The notes beneath the pieces were generated by a model. That model ran no database searches. It was given only the letters and a program-made list of their open reading frames with translations, and was not told where the DNA came from. From NCBI RefSeq assembly GCF_017565425.1, contig NZ_JAGEMK010000003.1:186001-250000 (forward strand): DNA of 64,000 nt, in the 5' to 3' direction. Positions 43,989 to 53,703 of the stretch are shown piece after piece (within the stretch, counting starts at the first letter, position 1; each line of letters opens with the position of its first letter). The stretch is from Actinotalea soli. GTDB taxonomy: Bacteria; Actinomycetota; Actinomycetes; Actinomycetales; Cellulomonadaceae. The position numbers and the translations under genes were made by a program.

Positions 43989-46142
43989 TCAGACCACACC
44001 CTCAGCGGCGAGCGCGTCGGTGAGCATGCCGACGAGGGCGTCGAGCTGCACGTCGGTCGATGAGGTCTCGTCCTCGCCGGCTCCGTCCAGCGCCCGGGCC
44101 GCCAGCCCCGACTTGCTGTCGATCAGCGTGGCGATCTTGGCGTCGATGGTCTGCGCGGCGATCACCCGCCAGGCGGTGACGGGCTCGGCCTGGCCGATCC
44201 GGTGGATGCGGTCGATGGCCTGGGTCTGCTCGGCGTAAGTCCAGGACAGCTCGGCGAGCACCAGGTTGGAGGCCACCTGCAGGTTGAGGCCCACGCCCGC
44301 GGCCGTCAGCGAGCACACGGCGATCGAGACCTCGGGGTCCTCCGTGAACGCGGCGATGTTCTTCTCGCGGACCTTGGGCGTCTGGTCGCCGCGGATCGAG
44401 GCGTAGCGGATGCCGCGGTCGGCGAAGGTCTGCTCGGCCTGGTCCATCACGTCGACGTGCTTGGCGAAGAACACCACCTTGCCGACGTTGCGGGCCAGCT
44501 GCGCGGCGTAGTCGGCGGCCAGCCCGGCCTTGGCCTGGCCGATGCGTCGGACCATCGTGAAGACGTTCTCGCCCTTGGCCTTCGAGCTCGAGTCCTTGAG
44601 CTCTGCAGCTGCCACCCGGCGGGCGAGCGCGTGGTCGATCCCGTCGACGACGACGTCGCTCGTGCGCGCCTCGAGGGCAGCCCGGTAGCGCTGCACCAGC
44701 CTCCGGGCGAGCACCTCCTCGGCTGCGCGGATCGAACGACCGACCGCACCGTCGAGCTCGACCGGCAGGTCCGCCACCCGGCGGGCCGGGATGTCGGCGA
44801 CGACGTCGGCCTTGCGGCGCCGCACGATGCCCATGTCGATCACGCTGGACCGCGCGGCGGCGTAGAAGCCAGGGTCGGCCGGGGTGAGCCCGCTGTCCTC
44901 GAGGGCAGCCATCAGCGGGCCGAGGGGGGTCTTGTCGTCGATCCAGCCGAGGAGCTGCCAGATCGCCCGGAAGTCCTCGATGTCGTTGATCAGCGGGGTG
45001 CCGGTGAGCGCCATGAGGAGCGGCCGACCGGCACGGGCCCGGATCCGCTCGGCGAGCGCCAGCACGTGCTGGGAGCGCTGGGAGCGCTTGTTCTTGATGA
45101 AGTGGGCCTCGTCGACGACCATGCCGCGGAAGCCGAGGTCGGCGAGCCAGCCGACGTGCCGGTCGAGGAGCTCGTAGTTGACGATCACGACGTCCGCGAA
45201 CCCGTCGATGTCGTCGCCGTCGCCGTGGACGACCGTGGCGCGGCGCTGCGGGGTCCACAGCCCGACCTCGTGCGCCCAGTTCGTCTTGACCACGTTCGGC
45301 ACCACGACGAGCAGCGGGAAGGCGTCGGCCGCCTGGGCGGCGAGCAGGGCCTGGGCGGTCTTGCCGAGGCCGGGCTCGTCGGCGAGCAGGAAGGTGCGAT
45401 GACCGCGGGCAGCGGCCGCGACGACCCGGGCCTGGTGCGGCATCAGCTCCCGGCCCAGGGCGGCGGGCACCGAGCTGGCCTCGGGCAGCGGCATGCAGGC
45501 AGGGGCGCCGGTGGCGGCGTGCTCGAAGGACCGGAACAGCGGCTCGAGGAGCTCCCACCCCGCCAGTCGGCGGGGCCGCGTCGCGGTGCGCTCGGCCGCG
45601 GCCTCGTGGTCCGGGGCGAGGAAAGGGTTCGCGAGCTGGCGGGAGATGACCGAGCGGGGGACCACCTGCTTCTCGGCGCCGGGCACCGGGGCGGCCTGCG
45701 GGGCCGGCTCGGTGGGCGCAGGCTCCTCGGGCGGCTCGAGACCCCCGGCACGCATCACGGTGGCCTTGTAGGCGCGAGCCGTGTCGGAGACCCGGGCGTC
45801 CTCGGCGAGGAGCTCGAGCAACGAGGTGTCCCGGGCGGCGGTCTTGGCCAGCATCGTCGCCACGCCGTCGAGCCGCTTGAGCTGCTTGGTGCGCTGGGCC
45901 TCGGTCTGACCCGCGTCGGCCTTGACGCGGGTGCGCTCCTCGCGCACCAGCAGGGCCACGACCTGGAACTTGGTCCGCACCGCCGGGCGCGTGGGAGGCC
46001 GCTGCACCGCGCTGTCGACCTCACCGGCCAGCTCGGCGAGCACCGGGAGGATCCCCTTCTCGGTGGGACGCGCAGAGCGGCGCCGCGAGCCGCCGGGCTG
46101 GGTGCGCGCGCGACCGGACCCACGCTGACCTGGTCGTGCCAC
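43989..46142 (-). CDS. SNF2-family DEAD/DEAH helicase
   Basis: This 717-residue protein starts at GTG 46142, five bases after GAGGAGG; upstream in-frame codons lack a site. The N-terminal 240 residues are of unknown type (a charged, helical region and Pro-rich linker). The SNF2 ATPase follows: motif I LLADEPGLGKTAQALLAAQ, II VVDEAHFIKNKRS, III LMALTGTPLINDI. The helicase C-terminal lobe holds motif V GVGLNLQVAS and motif VI QAIDRIHRIGQAEPV. It likely remodels DNA-protein complexes. The 264 bases to the divergent receiver gene show no other gene. Confidence 0.88.
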   Translation of the reverse strand: MARPGQRGSGRARTQPGGSRRRSARPTEKGILPVLAELAGEVDSAVQRPPTRPAVRTKFQVVALLVREERTRVKADAGQTEAQRTKQLKRLDGVATMLAKTAARDTSLLELLAEDARVSDTARAYKATVMRAGGLEPPEEPAPTEPAPQAAPVPGAEKQVVPRSVISRQLANPFLAPDHEAAAERTATRPRRLAGWELLEPLFRSFEHAATGAPACMPLPEASSVPAALGRELMPHQARVVAAAARGHRTFLLADEPGLGKTAQALLAAQAADAFPLLVVVPNVVKTNWAHEVGLWTPQRRATVVHGDGDDIDGFADVVIVNYELLDRHVGWLADLGFRGMVVDEAHFIKNKRSQRSQHVLALAERIRARAGRPLLMALTGTPLINDIEDFRAIWQLLGWIDDKTPLGPLMAALEDSGLTPADPGFYAAARSSVIDMGIVRRRKADVVADIPARRVADLPVELDGAVGRSIRAAEEVLARRLVQRYRAALEARTSDVVVDGIDHALARRVAAAELKDSSSKAKGENVFTMVRRIGQAKAGLAADYAAQLARNVGKVVFFAKHVDVMDQAEQTFADRGIRYASIRGDQTPKVREKNIAAFTEDPEVSIAVCSLTAAGVGLNLQVASNLVLAELSWTYAEQTQAIDRIHRIGQAEPVTAWRVIAAQTIDAKIATLIDSKSGLAARALDGAGEDETSSTDVQLDALVGMLTDALAAEGVV

Positions 46143-46406
46143 ATGTCCTCCTCGTCGATGTCCACGCCGCGACGGCGGTCGGACATGGCAGCGCGGCCAC
46201 GGGGCCGGCCGGGCGGCGGAACCGCGCCTGCGCGGCAAGCGATCCGGACGGCGGCAGGTCCTGCCCCGTCGGCGTTCTCCTCAGAAGCGTCGGCCGCGGT
46301 CGATGGGAACATCATGACGCATCCACAGCCGGCTGACGTCACCGACGCCCAGCGTGCCGCCCCGGAACCGGTCCGCCACGCACCTCGCCGATAGGACGAC
46401 CCGCTG

Positions 46407-46907
46407 ATGCCCCCGCCCAGCACGACCCGTCCCGGGCACGAGCCAGGCGGTCCGTGGGCTCCCGCGCCGGGCATCCGCGACGTCGACCTCGGCCTGACCC
46501 ACGGCGCGGACGTGGTGGTCTGCGACCGCGACGACGTCTCCGGTCTGCTCACGGCAGAGGTGCTGCGCGGCGCCGGGCACCGCGTGCACGTGCGTGACCT
46601 GGCCGACGTGCTGGCCGACCCCGCCGCGGCCCCGATCCTGCTGCTGGGCGACCCGACCGCCGCCGGGCCGGCCGAGGAGACCCTGGCCGGCGTGCGCCGC
46701 CACGCCCAGGGCACGCACCCCACGATCATGGTCATCACCCCGACGGCGGACCCCGCGGTGGGCGCCGAGCTCCTGGACGCCGGCGCCGACCACGTCCTGC
46801 CGCGGCCGTGGAGCCCGCGCCTGCTCCGCGCCGTCGTCGCTGCACAGCTCCGCCGCCACCACCTCACGTGCGGCGCGACCGCAGGGCTGGGGGCTGTCAC
46901 GTGCTGA
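46407..46907 (+). CDS. Degenerate receiver-domain protein
   Basis: This 166-residue protein has a short Pro-rich N-terminus, then a CheY-like fold: ADVVVCDRDDVSGLLTAEVLRGAGHRV (the acidic cluster is kept), APILLLGDPTAAGPAEE (the strand that normally ends in the phospho-Asp has Gly there and Asp one place later), HPTIMVITP, and GADHVLPRPWSPRLL (the conserved Lys is Arg). So it is probably a pseudo-receiver or weakly phosphorylated. It has no output domain. It starts a three-gene operon with a HEAT-repeat protein and a GT2 enzyme. Confidence 0.7.
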   Translation: MPPPSTTRPGHEPGGPWAPAPGIRDVDLGLTHGADVVVCDRDDVSGLLTAEVLRGAGHRVHVRDLADVLADPAAAPILLLGDPTAAGPAEETLAGVRRHAQGTHPTIMVITPTADPAVGAELLDAGADHVLPRPWSPRLLRAVVAAQLRRHHLTCGATAGLGAVTC

Positions 46908-48163
46908 CCGTGACCCTGGTCGTGCTGGGCTGCCTGGCCGCCGTCCTCGTCGCCCTGGTCGTGCTCACCACCGCGGGCCGGGCCCTGCGCGAGCGTGCGT
47001 CACGCCGGGTCGCCGACCGGCGGACCCATCTGCGTTCCCAGACCGTGGTCGCCCTGGGCCTGCGCCGAGGAGACGCCGGTGCTGCCACGGACGCCCTGCG
47101 TGCCACGGCTCGCGGACGCCACCGCCAGGAGGTGCTCGACATCGTCACCTCCGTCGCCACCACCTTGGGGGCGGAGCACCGCGAGAGAGTCACGGTCCTG
47201 TCGACAGCCCTGGACCTGATCGACCACCTCCTGACCGGTCTGCACCACGCCGAGCCGGCCCGACGGGTCGCAGCCGTCGAGATCATCGGCCTGCTGGGTG
47301 GGGCGGACCACACCCCGTCGCTGCACCAGGCGATGCGTGACACGGACCACCGGGTGCGGATCGCGGCCGCCCGCGCCTACCTGGCGACGGCCCCGGACAC
47401 CGCGCCCAGCGCGATCGTCCGGATGCTGACCCACGAGGAGCCGCACGTGGCCGGTGAGCTCGCCGAGCTGCTCCGCACGCACCCCAGCCCCCAGGTCGGT
47501 CAGGCGGTGACCCAGGCGTGGGCCCGGGGCGCGCGGTCACCGCTGCTGGTCTCGCTGGTCACCCACACCGTCAACCCCTCCACCGCCCTGGGCCTGCTCG
47601 TGGATGCGACCCGCTCCCCCGACGCCGCCCTGCGTCGTGCCGGGGTGAGCGCCCTCGCCGGGATCCCCACCGAGCTGACCCTGACCGCTCTGGCAGACCG
47701 GACGGGCGACCCCGACCAGGGTGTGCGGGCCCTGGCCGCGACGGCCCTGGGCGTCATGGCTGGGCCCACCACCATCCCTCTGCTGATCGCTGCCCTGGAC
47801 GACCCGGCCTGGGCCGTGCGTCACCGGGCCGCGGCCGCCCTGGCCTCCGTCCCCGACGGAGCCGTCGTCCTCACCAGCCTGCTGGGTCAGGCGACGCCGT
47901 TCGTGACCACGGCCATCACCACCGCCCTTCAGGAGCACGTGGTCACCGGTGGGCTGCTCAGCGCCCTGGTCGACCCGGTCCACGCCGAGCGGGCCCGCCG
48001 AGCGGTCCGTGTGCTGGCCGCCCGCCCGGAGATGATCACGGTCCTGCACGCGGCAGCAGCCCGGCATCCGGACGCCGCGGTGCGCGCCGCCCTGGGCGGC
48101 CTGGTGGCCACCGTCCCCACGCCCAGGGGTCCGCAGGTCGCCGACATGGTCGGTGCGCGGTGA
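46901..48163 (+). CDS. Membrane-anchored HEAT-repeat protein
   Basis: This 420-residue protein starts at GTG 46901, overlapping the receiver gene by seven bases. It has one N-terminal membrane helix (TVTLVVLGCLAAVLVALVVL), then helical HEAT/PBS-type repeats of about 31 residues, e.g. ARRVAAVEIIGLLGGADHTPSLHQAMRDTDHRVRIAAARAYLATA and DPDQGVRALAATALGVMAGPTTIPLLIAALDDPAWAVRHRAAAALASV. The repeats make a cytoplasmic protein-binding scaffold. It shares its last base with the first of the GT2 gene, so the two proteins are made together. Confidence 0.85.
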   Translation: MLTVTLVVLGCLAAVLVALVVLTTAGRALRERASRRVADRRTHLRSQTVVALGLRRGDAGAATDALRATARGRHRQEVLDIVTSVATTLGAEHRERVTVLSTALDLIDHLLTGLHHAEPARRVAAVEIIGLLGGADHTPSLHQAMRDTDHRVRIAAARAYLATAPDTAPSAIVRMLTHEEPHVAGELAELLRTHPSPQVGQAVTQAWARGARSPLLVSLVTHTVNPSTALGLLVDATRSPDAALRRAGVSALAGIPTELTLTALADRTGDPDQGVRALAATALGVMAGPTTIPLLIAALDDPAWAVRHRAAAALASVPDGAVVLTSLLGQATPFVTTAITTALQEHVVTGGLLSALVDPVHAERARRAVRVLAARPEMITVLHAAAARHPDAAVRAALGGLVATVPTPRGPQVADMVGAR

Positions 48164-49644
48164 TGCCGTGGGCCGGGTGGGTCCAGCCCCCGACGTGGGT
48201 CTACGAGGCGATCAGCACCTGGTTCGTCATCGGCGCGGTCTACACCATCGCGTTGCAGCTGACGATGGCGGCCCTCGCGGTGGGGGCGAACCTGCACCTG
48301 CGCGACCATCGCGGCACGCTGCGTCCCGGTCAGCTGCACCACCTCACCGCGACGAACCGCCCCCCAGGGGTCTCGATCGTGGTGCCGGCCCACAACGAGG
48401 GTCCGGTCATCGTGCCGACCGTCCGTGCGCTGCTGGCCTCGGACTACCGCGACCTGGAGATCGTCGTGGTGGACGACGGGTCCACCGACGACACCCTGGC
48501 CCACCTCGTCGAGGCGTTTCACCTGGCGCCCGTCGCTCCCCCACCGCCGGGACTCGCCGGGCTGACCACCGCCACGGTCCGTGGGCACTACCTGCCGCTG
48601 GGTGACGTGCGTCTGCGGGTCATCAGCAAGGACGCCGGGGGCTGCAAGGCCGATGCCGTCAACGCCGGCATCAACGCCGCGACCCGCCCGCTGCTGCTGG
48701 TGGTGGACGGCGACGGACTCCTCGACCGCCGGGCGATCAGCCTGGCCGTCGCCGCGTTCACCGAGGGCGGCCGGGACGTGGTGGCTGCCGGCGGCACGAT
48801 CCTTCCCATCAACGACTGCGCGGTCGAAGGCACCACCGTCACCGACGCCAGGGTTCCGCGCAGCTTCCTCGCCGCGTGCCAGCTGCTCGAGTACCTGCGC
48901 GCCTTCGTCATCGGCCGCACGGGACTGGCCCGCGCCGGGGCCGTCACGCTGGTCTCCGGGGCCTTCGGGCTGTTCCGCACCGGGACCGTCCGGGCCGTGG
49001 GCGGCTACACCGTCGGCCACCTGGGTGAGGACCTCGACATCACCCTGCGCCTGCTGCGCCACCACCGGCTCGCCCACCCGGGCTCGAGCCCACGGGTGGT
49101 GCAGGTCCCCGAAGCGATCCTGTGGACCGAGGTGCCCGCGACGTGGGCGGTGCTGGCACGGCAGCGGGTGCGCTGGCACCGGGGCCTCGTCCAGGCGCTG
49201 CAGGAGCACGCCGACCTGGTCGGGCGGCCCCGGTGGGGTGCCATCGGCATGGTCGGGATGCCCCAGCTGGTGCTCTTCGAGCTCTTCGCCCCGCTGATCC
49301 AGGGAGCTGGGATGCTCACGATGATCCTGGTGGTCGCCCTGGGGGTGTTCGACCCGGTCCTGGGCGCTGCGCTGGTCGCCGCCGTCATGACCGCGGGCCT
49401 GGTCGCGACCGTCACGGCGATCTGGTCCGAGGAACGCAACCTGCGCCAGTACCTCTCGACCCGGGACCTGCTGCGTCTGCTGGTCGTCGCGGTCGCCGAG
49501 CAGGTGGTCTACCTGCCGGTCACCGTCCTGTGGCGCCTGAAGGCCACGTTCATGCGGGGACCGTCGGTGTGGGGCGAGATGACCCGCTCCGGGTTCGGGC
49601 CGGCCGCGGCACCGGTCACGGCACCCGCCCCAGCGGCACCGTGA
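48163..49644 (+). CDS. Processive family 2 glycosyltransferase (membrane)
   Basis: This 493-residue protein starts at ATG 48163. It has an N-terminal membrane helix, a GT-A domain with the nucleotide-sugar motifs SIVVPAHNEG, VVVDDGSTDDTL, LVVDGDGLL, the catalytic acid in HLGEDLDITLRLL and the processive-enzyme motif RQRVRWHRG. About four C-terminal helices follow. This is the PgaC/IcaA/hyaluronan-synthase class that makes and exports a linear polysaccharide. No cellulose-type PilZ domain is present. It is predicted to make an exopolysaccharide under control of the two upstream proteins. Confidence 0.9.
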   Translation: MPWAGWVQPPTWVYEAISTWFVIGAVYTIALQLTMAALAVGANLHLRDHRGTLRPGQLHHLTATNRPPGVSIVVPAHNEGPVIVPTVRALLASDYRDLEIVVVDDGSTDDTLAHLVEAFHLAPVAPPPPGLAGLTTATVRGHYLPLGDVRLRVISKDAGGCKADAVNAGINAATRPLLLVVDGDGLLDRRAISLAVAAFTEGGRDVVAAGGTILPINDCAVEGTTVTDARVPRSFLAACQLLEYLRAFVIGRTGLARAGAVTLVSGAFGLFRTGTVRAVGGYTVGHLGEDLDITLRLLRHHRLAHPGSSPRVVQVPEAILWTEVPATWAVLARQRVRWHRGLVQALQEHADLVGRPRWGAIGMVGMPQLVLFELFAPLIQGAGMLTMILVVALGVFDPVLGAALVAAVMTAGLVATVTAIWSEERNLRQYLSTRDLLRLLVVAVAEQVVYLPVTVLWRLKATFMRGPSVWGEMTRSGFGPAAAPVTAPAPAAP

Positions 49645-49668
49645 CCCTGCTCCGCCGCTCGCACCTGC

Positions 49669-51162
49669 CTAGGGCGGCGACGCGCCCCTCAGCTCCTCCT
49701 GCTCGACGAGGGCCTCGCGGTCGCGCAGTCGCCCCAGACCGGCGAGGGGTTGGGCCATCCGCCGGTTCGGGGCCAGCCGCTCCCGGTTGCGGTCCAGGAA
49801 CCACCAGTAGCCCGCGCTGAAGGGGCAGGCGTCCTCCCCGACGCGGACGTCAGGCCGGTAGCGGCACCCGCCGCAGTAGTCCGACATGCGCTTGATGTAC
49901 GCCCCGCCCGAGGCGTAGGGCTTGGTGGCCATGAAGCCGCCGTCGGCGTGCTGGCTCATGCCGACGACGTTGGGCTGCATGACCCACTCGTAGCCGTCGA
50001 CGAAGCACTCGTGGAACCAGTCGGTGAGCTCGGCGGGGTCGTAGCCCCGCTGCAGCGCCCAGTTTCCGAGCACCATCAGACGCGGGATGTGATGCACCCA
50101 CGCGGTGTCCCGCACCTGCCCGAGCACCTCGCGGAGGCAACGGGCCTCGACGGCGTCGGCGTCGAGCTCGCGGAACCACGTGGGCAGCGGGGCGCGGGCC
50201 GCGAGGGCGTTGGACTGCTTGTAGGTCGGGCCGGTGTGCCAGTAGACGTGCCACACGTAGTCCCGCCAGCCCATGACCTGGCGCACGTACCCCTCCACGC
50301 TGGCGAGGGGCGCGTGGCCGGACCGGTAGGCGTCCTCCGCGCGCTCGACGACCTCACGCGGGTCGAGCAGGCCGAGGTTCATCGCTGCCGAGAGCATCGA
50401 GTGGGACATCCACGGGTCCGCAGCGAGCATGGCGTCCTCGTGGCGACCGAAGGTCGGCAGCCGGTGGTCGACGAACCGGTCGAGGGCCGCCACGGCCTCG
50501 TCGCGGGTGACGGCGAAGCGGCGAGGCCCGTCCCTCCCGACGAAGGTGACGTCGCCGTCGGCCTCCCAGCGATCGAGGTCTTGGCGGACCTCGGCGTCGA
50601 TCTCGTCCTCCTGCGGCAGCCACGGCTCGGGGACGTCGAGGGTGGGGGTGCGCGGCGGGGGCTCGCGGTTCTCGTGGTCGAAGTTCCACCGCCCACCCGC
50701 AGGGTCGTCGCCGTCCATCAGCACGCCGTGGACGCGTCGCGCGGTCCGGTAGAAGTTCTCCATGAGCAGCCCGCCTCGCTGCGCCGTCGCCCAGCGCTCG
50801 AAGTCCGGCCGCGCGGTGACGAAGCCGCGGTGCGGCAGCACCTCGAGCCCGGGCCGGCGCTCGACGAGGCCGAGGGCAGCGCGTGAGGTCGGGGCGCAGA
50901 CGTCAAGAGGCTCACCGACCTGGGCGAGCGCCTCGCCGTAGGTGTCCGCACGCAGGAGGACGGCCTGGTCTCCCAGCTCGGCCGCGCGGTGACGCAGGGC
51001 GGAGAGCACCAGGTGCGCCTTCTGCCGGTGGAACCGCCGTCGACGGAAGACCGCACGGGACTCCACGAGCAGCACGGGCTGGTCCGGGTGGTCGAGGAAG
51101 TGCGGCCCGAGCTGGTCGGCGAAGAGCCACCGGCGGCGCAGGTCGGTCGGCGAGGACGTCAC
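49669..51162 (-). CDS. FeS-type cryptochrome/(6-4) photolyase family protein
   Basis: This 497-residue protein starts at GTG 51162. It resembles the FeS-BCP/CryPro group (Agrobacterium PhrB): RRRWLFADQLGPHFLD at the start, KAHLVLSALRHRAAELG, RWNFDHENREPPP, VEGYVRQVMGWRDYVWHVYW, HHIPRLMVLGNWALQRGYDP and NVVGMSQHADGGFMATKPYASGGAYI. The four cysteines for the [4Fe-4S] cluster are visible (ARCLREV and YCGGCRYRP...DACPF). It would repair UV lesions with light using FAD. It overlaps no neighbours. Confidence 0.88.
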   Translation of the reverse strand: MTSSPTDLRRRWLFADQLGPHFLDHPDQPVLLVESRAVFRRRRFHRQKAHLVLSALRHRAAELGDQAVLLRADTYGEALAQVGEPLDVCAPTSRAALGLVERRPGLEVLPHRGFVTARPDFERWATAQRGGLLMENFYRTARRVHGVLMDGDDPAGGRWNFDHENREPPPRTPTLDVPEPWLPQEDEIDAEVRQDLDRWEADGDVTFVGRDGPRRFAVTRDEAVAALDRFVDHRLPTFGRHEDAMLAADPWMSHSMLSAAMNLGLLDPREVVERAEDAYRSGHAPLASVEGYVRQVMGWRDYVWHVYWHTGPTYKQSNALAARAPLPTWFRELDADAVEARCLREVLGQVRDTAWVHHIPRLMVLGNWALQRGYDPAELTDWFHECFVDGYEWVMQPNVVGMSQHADGGFMATKPYASGGAYIKRMSDYCGGCRYRPDVRVGEDACPFSAGYWWFLDRNRERLAPNRRMAQPLAGLGRLRDREALVEQEELRGASPP

Positions 51163-51239
51163 GCGACCATCCTCGGTGGTCGGCGACGGCGGCGCGCGAC
51201 CTGGGCCGCCGCCGCCGGGCGGGTTTGTAGCATCGACCC

Positions 51240-52163
51240 GTGCCTCCCCGCTCACCGCTCCCGGCACGCCACGGCCTCGCCGCTGCGCGGCTGTGCACCC
51301 CGCCCCGCGATCGCGAGCGCCCGGACCCGTGGCCGACGATGGGCGCGTGGCTGGCGCACCGGCTCCCGCAGCACGTCGACGTTCCTGGGATGCTCGCCCA
51401 GGGGCGCTTCGTCGACGAGGACGGGCGCGCGGTCCTCGAGGAGGATCCGTACGCGCCGCAACGGTTCGTGTGGTTCCACCGTGACCTGCGCGAGGAGCCG
51501 GAGGTGCCGGGTCGCATCCACGTGGTGCACCGGGACGAGCGCCTCGTCGTCGTGGACAAGCCCCCGTTCCTCGCGACGATCCCGCGGGGCGAGCACGTGC
51601 GGCAGAGCGTCGTCGTCCGGCTGCGCGCGGAGCTGGACCTGCCCGAGCTCTCGCCGCTGCACCGCCTGGACCGGATCACCTCCGGTCTGCTGATGCTCGC
51701 GACCGAGGCGCGGTGGCGGGGTCCGTACCAGACGGCCTTCGAGCGACGCGCCGTCGACAAGACCTACCGGGCGCTCGCTCCGCTGCGGGCCGATCTGGAG
51801 CTGCCGATGGTCGTGCGGAACCACATCCGCAAGGAGCGCGGGAGCTGGTGCGCCGAGGTGGTGCCGGACGAGCCCGTCAACGCCGAGACCCTCGTCGAGC
51901 TCGAGAGCGAGGTGGACGGCCTCGGGGTCTACCGCCTGACCCCCCGCACGGGCCGCACCCACCAGCTGCGCCTGCACCTGCACGGGCTCGGCATCCCGAT
52001 CGTCGACGACCCGCTGTACCCGGCGGTGCGGGACGTCCCGGTCGACGACTTCCGCCACCCCCTGCAGCTCCTCGCGGCTGAGGTCGCCTTCACCGACCCG
52101 GTCGACGGGCAGCCCAGGCGGTTCCGCAGCGGGCGGTCGTTGCCGCTGGTCGCCCAGGACTGA
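51240..52163 (+). CDS. RluA-family pseudouridine synthase
   Basis: This 307-residue protein has a TAGCAT box six bases before GTG 51240 (leaderless). The catalytic motif is PLHRLDRITSGLLMLA with the Asp in HRLDR. Also typical are RIHVVHRDERLVVVDKPPFLATIP, KTYRAL and TGRTHQLRLHLHGLGIPIVDDPLYP. The RNA target (rRNA or tRNA) cannot be told. It has a basic, less-conserved N-terminus of about 80 residues. Confidence 0.9.
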   Translation: MPPRSPLPARHGLAAARLCTPPRDRERPDPWPTMGAWLAHRLPQHVDVPGMLAQGRFVDEDGRAVLEEDPYAPQRFVWFHRDLREEPEVPGRIHVVHRDERLVVVDKPPFLATIPRGEHVRQSVVVRLRAELDLPELSPLHRLDRITSGLLMLATEARWRGPYQTAFERRAVDKTYRALAPLRADLELPMVVRNHIRKERGSWCAEVVPDEPVNAETLVELESEVDGLGVYRLTPRTGRTHQLRLHLHGLGIPIVDDPLYPAVRDVPVDDFRHPLQLLAAEVAFTDPVDGQPRRFRSGRSLPLVAQD

Positions 52164-52187
52164 CGTGGCCGCCCAGGACCGACCCGG

Positions 52188-53597
52188 TCATGCGACCGGC
52201 ATCGCACCGCGCTTCACGGCACGGACCAGCTGGGCGTGGTCGGCCTCCGTCTGGTCGGCGTAGGCACGGGCGAACCTGACCATGGCGCGGTCGAGCTTGC
52301 GGGACCCACCCACGTACCCGGCGATCATCGACGCGCCGCTCGTGCGGGCGTGGCCCTTGCCCAGCAGGTGGCCGACGATCCCGGCGTAGTCCGCCAGGGC
52401 TGCGGCGTCGATCCCGTCGAGGGGGACGGTGCCCTTCATGTTGCGGAACTGCCGCACGTAGTACTGACGGCCGTCGGCGGTGGCCCACCCCAGGAGCGGG
52501 TCGCTCACGGTCTGCAGGGCCTGCTGGTACTCCACGACCCGCTGCCCCTGGTGGGCGTGCCAGGCGCTGTCGCCGTGGACGAACGGGGCGAGCACGGACC
52601 GGCGCGCCTGCTTGAGCTGGAGGAAGAGCACGTCGTCGGGGTCGCTGCCCTCGAGCAGCGCGACGTAGGCCCGCAGCCCGACGCTGCCGACACCCACCAC
52701 CTTGTGGGCGATGTCGACGAGGGTGTAGCCGCCCACCAGCCGCCGCCAGTGCGGGGCGAGGGTCTCGAGGTAGCCGTCCAGGGCTGCCGCCAGGTGCTCG
52801 CGCTCCGGCTCGCGGACCTCGGTGATCAGGGGCGGCTCCTGCACGATCCGCCGCTGGCCCTGGTGCTCGTGGGTGAAGCGCGGGAGCGCGCGGTCGCTCG
52901 TCCGGCTCCGTGCCCTCCGGGCAGCCCGCTTGATCTCGGCGCGGAGGGTCTTGTCCGAGGCGGTCTCGTGCAGCCGCTTGACGTCGAGGCGGTTGTACGA
53001 GCGCATCAGCAGCGGCTGCTCAGCCAAGAAGTCGACCTCCGCCCGGTAGGCCGCGACGCAGGACATCACGGCGTCGGCGCAGTGGTCCTCGCTCGCGGAG
53101 TTCTGCCGACCGGCCACCCAGATGCTCGCGACGAGCCGCCGCAGGTCCCACTCCCAGGCGCCGGGATGGGCCTCGTCGAAGTCGTTCAGGTCGATGACCA
53201 GCTCACCCTCGGGCGAGGCGTAGAAGCCGAAGTTGCCCAGGTGCGCGTCCCCGCAGATCACCGGGGTGATCCCGGTGGCCGGCAGCCCCGCGACGTCCTC
53301 GGCCATCACGATCGCCGCGCCCCGCAGGAAGCCGTACGGCGAGGTGATCATCCGGGCCACCCGGATGGGGACGAGGTCCTCGCGCCGCCCCCGGTGCGAC
53401 TGCTGGATGAGCGCGATCGGGTCCGTCCGACCGTCCGGGGCCTTCCACTCCCCCAGCGCTCGGCGGGTGACCTGCTGGCGCAGCCCCTTGCCGATGGCGA
53501 ACCGCTCCTCGCGCGAGGTCGGTCGCTGGCGCAGCGAACCGAAGGGTTCGCTCTTCGCCTTGGTCAGCACGGTGTGCCGTCCCGGGCCCGTGGGCAC
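52188..53597 (-). CDS. DUF2252 protein
   Basis: This 469-residue protein starts at GTG 53597, eight bases after GGAGG; the GTG at 53606 overlaps that site. Family features: MITSPYGFLRGAAIVMAEDVAGLPATGITPVICGDAHLGNFGFYASPEGELVIDLNDFDEAHPGAWEWDLRRLVAS, which resembles the catalytic and metal-binding segments of aminoglycoside-kinase-like folds (GDxHxxNF ... DxNDFDE). VGVGSVGLRAYVALLEG is also typical. Enzymatic activity is unproven in this family; a kinase-like phosphotransfer is the best guess. Confidence 0.85.
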   Translation of the reverse strand: MPTGPGRHTVLTKAKSEPFGSLRQRPTSREERFAIGKGLRQQVTRRALGEWKAPDGRTDPIALIQQSHRGRREDLVPIRVARMITSPYGFLRGAAIVMAEDVAGLPATGITPVICGDAHLGNFGFYASPEGELVIDLNDFDEAHPGAWEWDLRRLVASIWVAGRQNSASEDHCADAVMSCVAAYRAEVDFLAEQPLLMRSYNRLDVKRLHETASDKTLRAEIKRAARRARSRTSDRALPRFTHEHQGQRRIVQEPPLITEVREPEREHLAAALDGYLETLAPHWRRLVGGYTLVDIAHKVVGVGSVGLRAYVALLEGSDPDDVLFLQLKQARRSVLAPFVHGDSAWHAHQGQRVVEYQQALQTVSDPLLGWATADGRQYYVRQFRNMKGTVPLDGIDAAALADYAGIVGHLLGKGHARTSGASMIAGYVGGSRKLDRAMVRFARAYADQTEADHAQLVRAVKRGAMPVA

Positions 53598-53703
53598 ACC
53601 TCTCACCTCCGCCGGTCGCAGGCTCTCGTTGTACCAGACGGCGGGTCGCGAGGGACTCGAGCACGGGCCCCGGGAGGGCGCTGGGCAGCTCGCGGAGGCC
53701 TCG

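Noticed and set aside
44202-46394. Rightward 730-codon open frame
   Set aside because: It is antisense to the SNF2 helicase gene, which has all the expected motifs; the frame itself has none.
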